Source of the DNA: Saprospiraceae bacterium
GTDB taxonomy: Bacteria; Bacteroidota; Bacteroidia; Chitinophagales; Saprospiraceae
Direction of reading: 5' to 3'
Assembly: GCA_028279185.1 (NCBI GenBank)
Contig: JANQSS010000184.1
Location: 114,118 to 178,117, forward strand
DNA length: 64,000 bases
The translations under genes and the position numbers were made by a program. A model generated the notes under the pieces. That model was not told where the DNA came from and did no database searches. It was given only the letters and a program-made list of their open reading frames with translations. Below, one piece after another: positions 53,642-62,483 of this stretch (the first letter of the stretch is position 1; each line of letters starts with the position of its first letter).

Positions 53642-55150
53642 TTATTTCAGCCTGAGGATGGACAGAAGTTTGGTTCGACTGGTATCGACTACTCTGTTGA
53701 AATCCGGAGAAATTTTAGGTATGTATAGGGCTACAAATATGAGCAGAACAACCAGGCTTCCTTTAAAAAAAATTGCAAAAACACGAGGCAGATCAAACCA
53801 TGATGCAACTATAAATGTAATTGAAACAGCGAGTCCGCCTATAAGTACAATCAACAATGTCCGCCAAGAAAATGGCCAGTACTTCATGTACTTTTTAATA
53901 AAAAAGAGCTTCAATACATTGAACAATGAAAGCGATATCAATGTAGATAGCGCAGCGCCTTTTATTCCCAGTTTAGGAATGAAAATGAAGTTTAGTATAA
54001 TATTTAATACCGCAAGTAAGGATAAAAAGTACAGGTTATATTTAAAAAAATCCGAAAAACTGATGATGTGACCATTAATCGATGTAATCATATCGAATAA
54101 TTTAACGGATGCGATACAAGCTACAACGAATATTGCACCATTTTGAATCAATTTTTCACCTTCATGCATAATGGAAAAAAGGTCAAAAACGATTACTGAC
54201 AAACCGGCGGTTAAAAATATGCCAGCTATTGTTAGAATATCTGAGCTTCTGCTATAGACGCTCTGCACTTGTTCACGGTCATTATTTTTCAACGCCTGAG
54301 AAATGACTGGACCTCCTATTGCCATAATAGCTGCTGCGGGAACGCCAATAATACTTCCAATGTGATTGCCTATTGAATATATCCCCGTATTCGTCGTATC
54401 GAGCAAAGTAGTTAACATCAGCACGTCCAATTTAAAGGCGATATTGGTTCCAAGAGCAGTTATAGTGGCATAAACCCCATATGTTTGAACGTCTTTTCGT
54501 TTTAAAAATCCAAATACTTTTTTAAGTGGAATGATTTTGAGTCGTGAAAGTCGATTCAATACAAACAATAAGACGAATAAGCAAAGGAAATAGTGAAATA
54601 AAAGAAGGAGCAGCCCGACTTGAATACTTATCACCTTAAAAAAAACTAATGAGAAAATTATCGGTAATGATACTCTCCATGAATTTTGAACTAGGCTTGG
54701 AAGAGCAATACGCTTGTAATTCGATATTTGAACGATTAAAAAACGGTACAGCGCCATTAGAAAAGCCAACGGTATGAATATCCATAGGTAATCTGAAATC
54801 TTAATTATTTTCGACTTATCTACGTACAATTCCGCCAGGTCATCTTTAAAGATAATGCCTATAGTCGCTAAAAAAATAATACCAAGCGAAACAATAATAA
54901 ATGCAGAATTTGTAAGAAGGCTGTTTCTATCTACGCCCTTCTCAAATTTCGGAAAATACCGTACACTCACCAATGTAACACCAAGTAATACAAACGGTAG
55001 TATCAACGATGTTGTATCTACGAAGAATTTGAATGTTCCATATAAGTCAACATCCAATGGAAAAAGAAAGAGGGAAGCGACTATGGAAAAAATCATGAAT
55101 GCATACGTAACCACCGTATATTTCATTCCTTGGCGCATCACAACTCCCAT
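53642..55150 (-). CDS. Polysaccharide biosynthesis flippase (Wzx-type)
   Basis: This 502-residue protein has about 14 membrane segments. MGVVMRQGMKYTVVTYAFMIF at the N-terminus and PVISQALKNNDREQVQSVYSRSSDIL near the middle are typical of Bacteroidota oligosaccharide flippases. It is a different branch from the 12751 flippase. It is transcribed away from a GT4 gene, with divergent -7 boxes in the 99-bp gap, which suggests joint control. The substrate is unknown. Confidence 0.88.
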   Translation of the reverse strand: MGVVMRQGMKYTVVTYAFMIFSIVASLFLFPLDVDLYGTFKFFVDTTSLILPFVLLGVTLVSVRYFPKFEKGVDRNSLLTNSAFIIVSLGIIFLATIGIIFKDDLAELYVDKSKIIKISDYLWIFIPLAFLMALYRFLIVQISNYKRIALPSLVQNSWRVSLPIIFSLVFFKVISIQVGLLLLLFHYFLCLFVLLFVLNRLSRLKIIPLKKVFGFLKRKDVQTYGVYATITALGTNIAFKLDVLMLTTLLDTTNTGIYSIGNHIGSIIGVPAAAIMAIGGPVISQALKNNDREQVQSVYSRSSDILTIAGIFLTAGLSVIVFDLFSIMHEGEKLIQNGAIFVVACIASVKLFDMITSINGHIISFSDFFKYNLYFLSLLAVLNIILNFIFIPKLGIKGAALSTLISLSLFNVLKLFFIKKYMKYWPFSWRTLLIVLIGGLAVSITFIVASWFDLPRVFAIFFKGSLVVLLIFVALYIPKISPDFNRVVDTSRTKLLSILRLK

Positions 55151-55183
55151 ATGGCAACTTTTTTAGTATACATCATCAGCGCT

Positions 55184-55191
55184 CAAAGGTA
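55184..55191 (-). promoter_or_regulatory. Candidate -7 box TACCTTTG of the flippase gene
   Basis: A perfect TAnnTTTG match on the minus strand lies 33 nt before the flippase ATG. It is divergent from the box at 55221. Confidence 0.5.
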
Positions 55192-55220
55192 AGTAGGCAA
55201 TCTTTATTAGAATACATTTC

Positions 55221-55228
55221 TATCTTTA
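55221..55228 (+). promoter_or_regulatory. Candidate -7 box TATCTTTA of the GT4 gene
   Basis: A TAnnTTTG-like box with a final A lies 21 nt before the ATG at 55250. Confidence 0.35.
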
Positions 55229-55249
55229 GCGATTTCCCGATTAAGGGTT

Positions 55250-56548
55250 ATGAAATGTATGAAACGCGTCCTCATCATTACATATTATTGGCCTCCGACA
55301 GGGGGATCAGGTGTTCAACGATGGCTGAAGTTTGCCAAGTACATGCCTTCACTCGGATGGCAACCTGTTGTTCTAACCCCAGAAAACCCTGATATCGGCT
55401 TGCTCGATCAAAGTCTCATGAACGATATTCCACCTGAGGCTGAAGTTATTAAAATTCCCATTTCTGATCCATCCAAAATAATAAAGAACAAACACAGCCA
55501 GAAAGACGTGCATGACGGATACTCCAGGTTAGAGTCAACGTCTTGGAAAATGCGATTTGCTAAATGGATAAGGGGTAATTTTTTTATTCCTGATTCTCGA
55601 ATTCTTTGGGTTAAGCCAGCCGTGAGCTATTTAAATAGCTATTTACGTAACCATCCAGTTGACTTGATAGTAAGTACGGGCCCCCCTCATAGCATGCATC
55701 TTATTGCCGAACGAGTAGTCAAAAGGAACCGTATAAAATGGATTTTGGATTTACGTGACCCAATGTCCCAAATGATTACAAATGAAGCATTATTGATGTC
55801 GACATTTGCTTTAAAAAGGTATCGCAAGATTGAATCCAGGTTGCTTCACGGTGCTCATAAAGTATTATCCACCTCACCTGGGATGTTAGAAGTTATTGAA
55901 CATGTAGACGCTGCAAAATTTAAGGCTATCACAAACGGGTATGATGCGGCCGACTTTGAACGATTTGAAGAAATACGTAAAGATAAGTTAATACTCGTCC
56001 ATGCAGGATTATTGAGTAAATATCGAATTCCATATAAACTGCTTGAGGTATTAGAAAAGCTCATAAAACAAGGAGGACCTTTTTTTGAAAACATGGAATT
56101 TCATCTTGCTGGTATCGTTTCTCCCCTGCTCAATGAAGCCCTGGAGCACTTGCCGCGATTGAAATCAAAAACACAATATCATGGTTACTTATCGCATAAG
56201 AATATCATAACATTTTATCAACGCGCATCCTTGCTGCTGCTGTCAACTAATGATGATATGGACAGTTCTCCAGGCACCATACCCGGTAAGTTATTTGAAT
56301 ACATGGCAGCCAGAAGACCGATCTTGAGTCTTGGGCCAACAAACAGTGTATACGAGCCATTTTTCAGACGTGATACTTACTCCGCTCATTTTAGTCATAC
56401 AGACTACAATGGAATTTCGTCTTATTTACGCCAGCTTCAAATCACGATTGAAAATTATTCCATTGAAGAGAACCCATATCTAGAGTTCGAGCGACAAAAA
56501 CTTACAAAGGAACTCGTTGATTTTTTCAACCACTCCTTGTCTCAGTAG
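55250..56548 (+). CDS. Glycosyltransferase family 4
   Basis: This 432-residue GT-B enzyme begins LIITYYWPPTGGSGVQRWLKF, the start of a well-known Bacteroidota GT4 subgroup. STGPPHSMHLIAERV at about 143, LDLRDPMSQM at about 168 and TIPGKLFEYMAARRPIL at about 343 are further family elements. The ATG at 55250 and another at 55259 are both possible. It is divergent from the flippase. The donor sugar is not predictable. Confidence 0.9.
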   Translation: MKCMKRVLIITYYWPPTGGSGVQRWLKFAKYMPSLGWQPVVLTPENPDIGLLDQSLMNDIPPEAEVIKIPISDPSKIIKNKHSQKDVHDGYSRLESTSWKMRFAKWIRGNFFIPDSRILWVKPAVSYLNSYLRNHPVDLIVSTGPPHSMHLIAERVVKRNRIKWILDLRDPMSQMITNEALLMSTFALKRYRKIESRLLHGAHKVLSTSPGMLEVIEHVDAAKFKAITNGYDAADFERFEEIRKDKLILVHAGLLSKYRIPYKLLEVLEKLIKQGGPFFENMEFHLAGIVSPLLNEALEHLPRLKSKTQYHGYLSHKNIITFYQRASLLLLSTNDDMDSSPGTIPGKLFEYMAARRPILSLGPTNSVYEPFFRRDTYSAHFSHTDYNGISSYLRQLQITIENYSIEENPYLEFERQKLTKELVDFFNHSLSQ

Positions 56549-56690
56549 CATTGTAATCGGCATAAGATTGCAAGTATTGCTCATTTATTCAGTTGATTAC
56601 CCGTGCTTTGCACCTGATATACTACTACATAAGAATAAATACAATCAACTCAAGAATACAATCCAACGCCACCTTCCTTTCGAGCCGTAC

Positions 56691-56743
56691 TAAGTCCTGT
56701 CAACTTCCTTCAAATCTACCTGAAGGAGGCACTTACAGGACTT
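56691..56743. repeat. Nested inverted repeat ahead of the broken dehydrogenase gene
   Basis: The outer arms are AAGTCCTGT (56692-56700) and ACAGGACTT (56735-56743). The inner arms are CCTTCA (56707-56712) and TGAAGG (56721-56726). The structure ends 18 bp before the ATG of the pseudogene. It could be an RNA hairpin or the scar of a mobile element. No other element is seen in the gap 56549-56761. Confidence 0.6.
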
Positions 56744-56761
56744 AAGTGATCGATAAGAACG

Positions 56762-57558
56762 ATGTTACGAATGGTAGAAGATCAACCCATACTTAGCGAC
56801 GACGCACAAAGAAATCCAAGAATTTGCATCATTGGATTAGGTTATGTCGGATTACCACTGGCGGTTGCATTTAGCCGCCACTACGATGTAGTTGGATTTG
56901 ACACCGAAGGCCGACGCATTTCGGAACTACGAACCGCGGTTGACAAAAACGATGATATCTCTGCTGAGGAAATCAAGATGTCCAACATTTTGTGGACGTC
57001 AGATGAGCATGTATTAAAAACTTGCGATAATTTTATTGTTGCTGTTCCTAGGCCTGTAACAAAAAACAACACACCTGATTTGTCGTCATTACGATCGGCT
57101 TCTGTAACTTTAGGAAAAAGTTTGAAACACGGAAATTTAGTTGTTTATGAATCCACTGTATTTCCAGGTTATACAGAAGAAATTTGTAAACCCATATTGG
57201 AAGCTAACAGCTCATTAAAAGCTGGGAAAGTTTTTTTCTAGGTTACTCACCTGAACGAGTAAATCCTGGTGATAAAAATAGACGAATTGATAACACAAAA
57301 AAAATAATTTCCGGAATTAATCACCAATCTTTAAAAGCCGTTTTTCGATTATATAATCCGATCGTCCATGCTGATTTACACCAGGCTCCTTCCATTAAAG
57401 TAGCCGAATCTGCTAAACTGGTTGAAAATGTGCAGCGTGATTTAAATATTGCCTTAATGAATGAGTTGTCATTGATATTTGATCGACTGGACGTGCGTGT
57501 TTACGATGTCATAGGCGCGGCCAAAACAACATTATACCATAAAGCAAGTTTTAATTGA
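56762..57558 (+). pseudogene. Broken nucleotide-sugar dehydrogenase (UDP-HexNAc 6-dehydrogenase type)
   Basis: The first frame (ATG 56762) gives the NAD domain: ICIIGLGYVGLPLAVAF, FIVAVPRPVTKN, VYESTVFPGYTEE. A run of seven T at 57231-57237 then leads to TAG. In the next frame, from 57238, the gene continues as LGYSPERVNPGD and VAESAKLVENVQRDLNIALMNELSLIFDRL up to TGA 57558. One missing base in the T-run explains the shift. After AAKT similarity to the intact copy at 58335 stops, so the catalytic Cys and the C-terminal third are gone. The usual VPTP is VPRP. Non-functional; probably an older copy. Confidence 0.9.
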
Positions 57559-57601
57559 AGGAGAAAATTACTGAGAAATGTGATAATGCCAAATAAGCAC
57601 C

Positions 57602-58164
57602 TCCATTTCTGATTATATATGTGAAAAGATTGATAATGTTTTACTGATTGTGGATTCGGAATACATACCATCCTCTAAAATATTTAGAGAGAAAGAGTCC
57701 AAAGTTGGTAAGCGTTCTGAATTTGACGAAGCAAAAGCCAATAGAGGTAAGAACTATATTGTGAATGGCTATTACCTTGGTAACAAGATATATCCTATCA
57801 CGACATTCCAAGGGGTTTATAAAGACAAGGTCATTACTCCAGTAAGTACATATGACATCCATTTTCAAAATGGTTATCCTCAGAATGTGGCCATTTCAGG
57901 AATCAAGAAATATCTGTGGATAGGGAATACATTGACAAAAGTATACCGTTGAGTTTATTTGAAGAATTGAATATTAAACTCGCAGCTCCAAATAGAAGAA
58001 ATCAAAAAGAGTATGTCAAATATGATCCCAAATTGAAAATTAAAAGAAAACCAATCGATGCTATATTTTCACAATTTGATGATGACTATAACCTGCAAAA
58101 GAAATTCATGCCGTATAGAAATTATATCCATGGAATAGAGATTAATCAAAACAAACATGACTAG
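57602..58164 (+). pseudogene. IS982-family transposase remnant
   Basis: There are two overlapping frames. Frame 1, about 57602-57952, has LLIVDSEYIPSSKIFREKES, GYYLGNKIYPITTFQGVY and VSTYDIHF. Frame 2, 57916-58164, has VDREYIDKSIP, LAAPNRRNQKEY and KRKPIDAIFSQF. They match the middle and end of IS982-type transposases (D..D..E), joined by a frameshift near 57905-57916. The last catalytic position reads PID where Glu is expected, and the N-terminal about 120 residues are missing. No terminal inverted repeats were identified. It abuts the truncated dehydrogenase and probably marks the event that cut it. Confidence 0.75.
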
Positions 58165-58296
58165 ACAGTTTAACCGTTCAAGGCGTTATGATTCAATGCT
58201 AACCTTAATTATTCAATACTATTGGTTCCATAATGCGTACTGTCTTACCAATGATGTGTAATGCGAATCCGCCCATGGACATTAGTTAAAATGTTC

Positions 58297-58304
58297 TATC
58301 TTTG
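58297..58304 (+). promoter_or_regulatory. Candidate -7 box TATCTTTG of the intact dehydrogenase gene
   Basis: A perfect TAnnTTTG match lies 30 nt before the ATG at 58335. Apart from this box the gap 58165-58334 contains no gene. Confidence 0.5.
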
Positions 58305-58334
58305 CGCGATTAAAGAACTCTAATAATTTAGTAT

Positions 58335-59633
58335 ATGCAGATGAGAACTAAGGCACTGCTTGAGGGACATAGATCGCTTTGTTTAATTGGCTTGGGATAT
58401 GTCGGGGTACCTTTATTAGCATCATTCTCAGATATCATCAAAGTCGTCGGTGTAGATACAGACGAGGCTAAAATTAATTCTCTAAATCAAGGCATAGACC
58501 CGAATCAAGAATTTGCATCCGATTCATTTAACTTAGATAATATTAAATTATGTAGCAACTTGAACGAAGTCTTAAATTGCGACACATACATTGTGACCGT
58601 CCCTACCCCCATAACAAAAAACAAAACGCCGAATCTTAGTCCTTTGAAATCCGCCAGTAAATCCATTGGACAAAAATTAAAAAAGGGTGACCTTGTTATA
58701 TTTGAATCGACTGTTTACCCAGGATGTACGGAAGAAGTTTGTATCCCAATTTTAGAGCAAGAAAGTAATCTTGAATTTCAAAAAGATTTCAATGTTGGAT
58801 ATTCTCCAGAGCGAATAAATCCTGGAGATAAAGTACATCGGCTGGACAATACAATAAAAATAGTTTCTGGTGATAATCCGGACACCTTATTAGAAGTAAG
58901 TGAAATATATCGACTAATAATCAATGCCGGCGTTCATAAGGCTGATTCAATTAAAGTTGCAGAAGCGGCGAAAATCGTCGAAAATGTACAGCGAGATGTA
59001 AATATTGCATTGATGAATGAACTAGCTTTGATATTTGACCGCATCGGTATTAATACTAACTCCGTTCTCGAAGCTGCCAGCACCAAATGGAACTTTCATC
59101 GGTATTCTCCAGGATTGGTGGGTGGTCATTGTATCAGTGTTGATCCCTATTATTTAACATATAAGGCCCAAGAATTAGGCTACTTCCCAAATGTCATTTT
59201 AAGTGGTCGCGAGGTCAATAATCGTATCAGCCGATTTTTATCCAATAAAATAGTTCAACATATAGGAAAGTTTGGTTTAAGCTTATCTGAAGCTCGAGTT
59301 TTAATAAAAGGTGTCACATTTAAAGAAAATGTTAGTGACTTAAGAAACTCAAAGGTTATTGATTTAATCAATCATTTACTGTCCTACAGCATTCATGTCG
59401 ACGTTGTTGACCCTTGGGCCAATGCTGCCGAATTAAACAAAAACTATGGAATAAAACTAGCATCAACTCCAAGTGGCAAGTATGATTGTATCGTTGTCTC
59501 AGTTAAACACAAGCAGTTTCTTGAACTCGATGAGTTGTACTATTCGAATATTTTGAAACCAGATGGGCTTCTCTTTGATGTAAAAAACCAGTATTCTGGA
59601 AAATTAAAAAACATTGCTGTGTGGAGCTTCTAA
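58335..59633 (+). CDS. Nucleotide-sugar dehydrogenase (UDP-N-acetylhexosamine 6-dehydrogenase, TviB/WbpA-like)
   Basis: This 432-residue NAD enzyme oxidises C6 of a UDP-HexNAc to a uronic acid. The Rossmann loop GLGYVG is at 19-24. VPTPITKN, FESTVYPGCTEE and VGYSPERINPGD follow, the last typical of the UDP-GlcNAc/GalNAc/ManNAc group rather than UDP-glucose dehydrogenases. The catalytic Cys266 is in GGHCISVDP. It supplies an acidic amino sugar, compatible with a polyanionic glycan. It is the intact paralogue of the pseudogene 0.8 kb upstream. Confidence 0.92.
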   Translation: MQMRTKALLEGHRSLCLIGLGYVGVPLLASFSDIIKVVGVDTDEAKINSLNQGIDPNQEFASDSFNLDNIKLCSNLNEVLNCDTYIVTVPTPITKNKTPNLSPLKSASKSIGQKLKKGDLVIFESTVYPGCTEEVCIPILEQESNLEFQKDFNVGYSPERINPGDKVHRLDNTIKIVSGDNPDTLLEVSEIYRLIINAGVHKADSIKVAEAAKIVENVQRDVNIALMNELALIFDRIGINTNSVLEAASTKWNFHRYSPGLVGGHCISVDPYYLTYKAQELGYFPNVILSGREVNNRISRFLSNKIVQHIGKFGLSLSEARVLIKGVTFKENVSDLRNSKVIDLINHLLSYSIHVDVVDPWANAAELNKNYGIKLASTPSGKYDCIVVSVKHKQFLELDELYYSNILKPDGLLFDVKNQYSGKLKNIAVWSF

Positions 59634-59654
59634 CCTCCATAAAAACAAATAGTT

Positions 59655-60182
59655 ATGCACAAAACAAAACGTGACAGATATGACCGCTCTTTAAATTTTT
59701 TGCAGAAACATGTACCCGAAAAAGCGTATATTTTAGACTTGGGCACACCGAATCCACTGAGCGCGGAGATGAAAGCGAAGGGCTACCATGTCGAAAATAC
59801 ATCTGGAGTTAATTTAGATATTGAATACGAAGAATACGCTAATAAGATCGTCGATGCGGTAACCGCATTTGAAATATTCGAACATATGCTCGCTCCCTTT
59901 AACATTTTACGGCAGATAAAAGCACCGCGTCTAATTGCCTCTATACCACTAAAGCTATGGTTTGCCCAAGCCTATTGGAATGAAGAGGATGACTGGGACA
60001 AACATTATCACGAGTTTGAAGTCAAGCAATTTGACTTCCTATTGGAAAAGTCAGGATGGGTTATTAAGGATAAAGAAATCTGGAAGTCTTATTCTCCATA
60101 TAAATTGGGTATTCGTCCATTCCTACGTCGCCTTTATCCAAGATATTACCTGGTATATTGTGAAAAAAATCGAATTGCGTAA
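59655..60182 (+). CDS. SAM-dependent methyltransferase-like protein
   Basis: This 175-residue protein has a shortened class I methyltransferase core: KAYILDLGTPNPLSAEM in place of the GxGxG SAM loop, NLDIEYEEY, and AVTAFEIFEHMLAPFNILRQI, which resembles methyltransferase motif II/III (FEVFEH). It may methylate a sugar. The altered SAM loop lowers confidence in activity. It lies 21 bp after the dehydrogenase, and its stop overlaps the next ATG (TAATG). Confidence 0.68.
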   Translation: MHKTKRDRYDRSLNFLQKHVPEKAYILDLGTPNPLSAEMKAKGYHVENTSGVNLDIEYEEYANKIVDAVTAFEIFEHMLAPFNILRQIKAPRLIASIPLKLWFAQAYWNEEDDWDKHYHEFEVKQFDFLLEKSGWVIKDKEIWKSYSPYKLGIRPFLRRLYPRYYLVYCEKNRIA

Positions 60183-60829
60183 TGAACATATTTATTCTAA
60201 GCACGGGCCGTAGTGCTACAATGACCTTCATAAAAGCGTGCAAGCACATCACCAATTATTCCAGTGGCCATGAGTCAAGATCCCGGGAAATCGGACCCAA
60301 AAAACTTGCCTACCGCAACAATCATATCGAGGCGGACAATAGACTATGCTGGCAACTTGGTAAATTACATAAATCATATGGCAATAATAACACGCTTTAT
60401 GTTCATCTAATTCGTGACATCCAAAAAACAGCTTCTAGTTTTGAAAAACGATTCTTTAAGCGGTACAGCATTATCAATTCCTACTCAGAGGGAGTTTTGA
60501 AAACCCATGTTAGTCGACTTTCAAGTGAACAAAAAAAACAAATTTGCATAGATTACGTCAATCTTATAAATGCCAACATAGAACATTTCTTAATTGACAA
60601 AAATCAAAAAATGACTATTGAAGTTGAACATATCAGAAGTCATTTTCAGGAATTTTGGAAAAGAATCCACGCGGAAGGTGACTTGGCAGATGCTCTAGCG
60701 GAATTTGATACCAAACACAATGCAAGTAAAACAACTTCCCTATCTTTTGCTAAGACTAAAGGCCTTCTTAAAGATTTTCTAAACAATCCTCCGCGTAATT
60801 GGTTGCAACTCACTCGTAAGTTGATTTAG
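60182..60829 (+). CDS. Sulfotransferase-like protein
   Basis: This 215-residue protein has a P-loop-type start FILSTGRSATMTFIKACKHI at 4-23 and VHLIRDIQKTASSFEKRF at about 77-95, in the positions of the PAPS 5' and 3' motifs (Arg and a later Ser conserved). It is shorter and more diverged than the other sulfotransferases here. It is coupled to the methyltransferase-like gene, and its last 20 bp overlap a convergent GT2 gene. Confidence 0.68.
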   Translation: MNIFILSTGRSATMTFIKACKHITNYSSGHESRSREIGPKKLAYRNNHIEADNRLCWQLGKLHKSYGNNNTLYVHLIRDIQKTASSFEKRFFKRYSIINSYSEGVLKTHVSRLSSEQKKQICIDYVNLINANIEHFLIDKNQKMTIEVEHIRSHFQEFWKRIHAEGDLADALAEFDTKHNASKTTSLSFAKTKGLLKDFLNNPPRNWLQLTRKLI

Positions 60830-61694
60830 GCTTGAATCCTAATTTTCGTTTGAGACTATTCATTTGATATGCGCGAATAAAATCGCCTAATTCGTGAGAT
60901 ACTTTTTGGTCGTCATATTTGAAATAATTGAAAATAAAGTATAAATAAGTTAATACTCCAGACAATATAAATGGCTTATTCTTCAGGCCCCTTTTAGTTG
61001 AAGCCAAAGCAGCCTGAAAAAAATTAAACCGTTGGATGGAAAACGACATTCCATTTTTTTTTGCAGATTCCTGCCACCCAATAGCATCATTTGTTTTTCG
61101 ATAATGTCTTACCATCAAATTCGGATCACACTTGACCTTCCACCTCTTCATCCGTAGGGCATGTTCATCTAAGCTATCCCATCCCATCATACGTTGTAAT
61201 CCACCAATATCCAAGAAGGACTTTACTCGATATGTTTTTAAGGCTCCTCTAACATGATCATGATTGGTAACCGCCTCATCTACCCAATCTCCGTTGGTAT
61301 TCAACACAGTACAAATACCTCCGACCAAACCGAGATCATTATCATTTAAAAAAAAACTCTGAACCCGTTCAATGTAATCTTTATCAAATACAAGGTCTGC
61401 GTCAAACTTAGAAATTAGGTCGTACTGCTTAATATCTGTTTGTTCTAAACCAGCATAAAATACATTGACAATTTTTTGGCCAATATCCCTTTTTTGTTTT
61501 TTCTCCAATCGCACGCTGGAAACAGACTTATACTTATTGCAAAAATCAGAAATAATTTTTGGTGACAAATCAGTACTTGCATCATCAACAACTATAATCC
61601 TGTTCAAATCACAAGTCTGAGTGATCAAAGAATTGAGCATGTTAAATAAATAATTTTCTTCGTTATGAACGGGAATAATAATCAAATGTTTCAC
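60810..61694 (-). CDS. Glycosyltransferase family 2
   Basis: This 294-residue GT-A enzyme has LIIIPVHNEENYLFNMLNSL, VVDDASTDLS, a DXD-type SKFDADLVF (about 92) and MMGWDSLDEHALRMKRWK. The start is GTG 61694, only 4 nt after a perfect -7 box. The GTG gives the normal N-terminus (MKHLIIIP). It is convergent with the sulfotransferase-like gene, overlapping it by 20 bp. The donor is unknown. Confidence 0.87.
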   Translation of the reverse strand: MKHLIIIPVHNEENYLFNMLNSLITQTCDLNRIIVVDDASTDLSPKIISDFCNKYKSVSSVRLEKKQKRDIGQKIVNVFYAGLEQTDIKQYDLISKFDADLVFDKDYIERVQSFFLNDNDLGLVGGICTVLNTNGDWVDEAVTNHDHVRGALKTYRVKSFLDIGGLQRMMGWDSLDEHALRMKRWKVKCDPNLMVRHYRKTNDAIGWQESAKKNGMSFSIQRFNFFQAALASTKRGLKNKPFILSGVLTYLYFIFNYFKYDDQKVSHELGDFIRAYQMNSLKRKLGFKPKSTYE

Positions 61695-61698
61695 AAAT

Positions 61699-61706
61699 CA
61701 AAGATA
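61699..61706 (-). promoter_or_regulatory. Candidate -7 box TATCTTTG of GT2 gene, leaderless start
   Basis: A perfect TAnnTTTG match on the minus strand is followed by ATTT and the GTG start. The rest of 61707-62483 (about 780 bp) is AT-rich, and I find no convincing gene, repeat or RNA in it. Confidence 0.5.
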
Positions 61707-62483
61707 GCGTATTCGTTTCAATTAAGCAACAAAATCTAAACTCTGAATCTTCGTCTATCAAGACATTAACATACTCCCTTTCAATTCACAATTTATAATA
61801 AGATGTTTGTTTTAAAAATTTGATTTGAAAGTTCCGCATGGTGATTTTCATAAATTTCTTTACAAAAAATGTTACTGTTTCATGATCGTTTGTGCAACAA
61901 GGTGGAAGAATAATATCATTTCTATCCGGGAAAAGTAGTGCCCATTCTTGTGGTACGATGTAAAAAGTGATCTGACTTGACAAAAGATCAAATCAGCACA
62001 CGAATTCATTAATCATATAACATTCCATTTCTGAACAAACTGATCCGATAATTAACTTATAACTTATAATTGAGTAGTTATTGTTTCAAAAAGGACATCA
62101 TATATTGGTCGGACAATAATGTACATTAAGGCCTTTAGTCTCAAGGAGTCAATGCGTAAAAAGCGATGCAGGTTGACCTGCCTACGTCGAAGTTTTCATG
62201 AGATTTAAAAATCAAATACCTATTTAACGTTACATAACTTCTCTTTGCCATAATGTAGCTTTTATTTAACCAAGTGAGTGGGTCAAAAGTAGCTATAGAT
62301 AGTGGGATACTAGTTCGCACCATAAATATAAATACAAACAAAATGAAGGCGGTGGGTACAATAGTTCATCTACGTCTGCTGGATTAATCCGCATATCTTG
62401 TAGTCTGTTCAAAAAACTCACAACTTACACAAACTAGCTATTTAAATTTGTTATGGAGGGTGTGAATATAAATTCTAAAATTA

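Noticed and set aside
53658..54071. 137-codon plus-strand frame
   Set aside because: Lies opposite the C-terminal membrane segments of the flippase gene; shadow frame.
57231..57237. T7 run as a phase-variation switch of the dehydrogenase
   Set aside because: Restoring the frame would still leave a protein without the catalytic Cys and C-terminal domain.
57650..57952. Independent small gene of 100 codons starting at GTG 57650
   Set aside because: The frame continues upstream to about 57602 with transposase-like sequence, and the following frame completes the same IS982-type protein, so it is a fragment.
62141..62341. 66-codon minus-strand frame in the gene-free stretch
   Set aside because: No family resemblance, no promoter box and no neighbour coupling.
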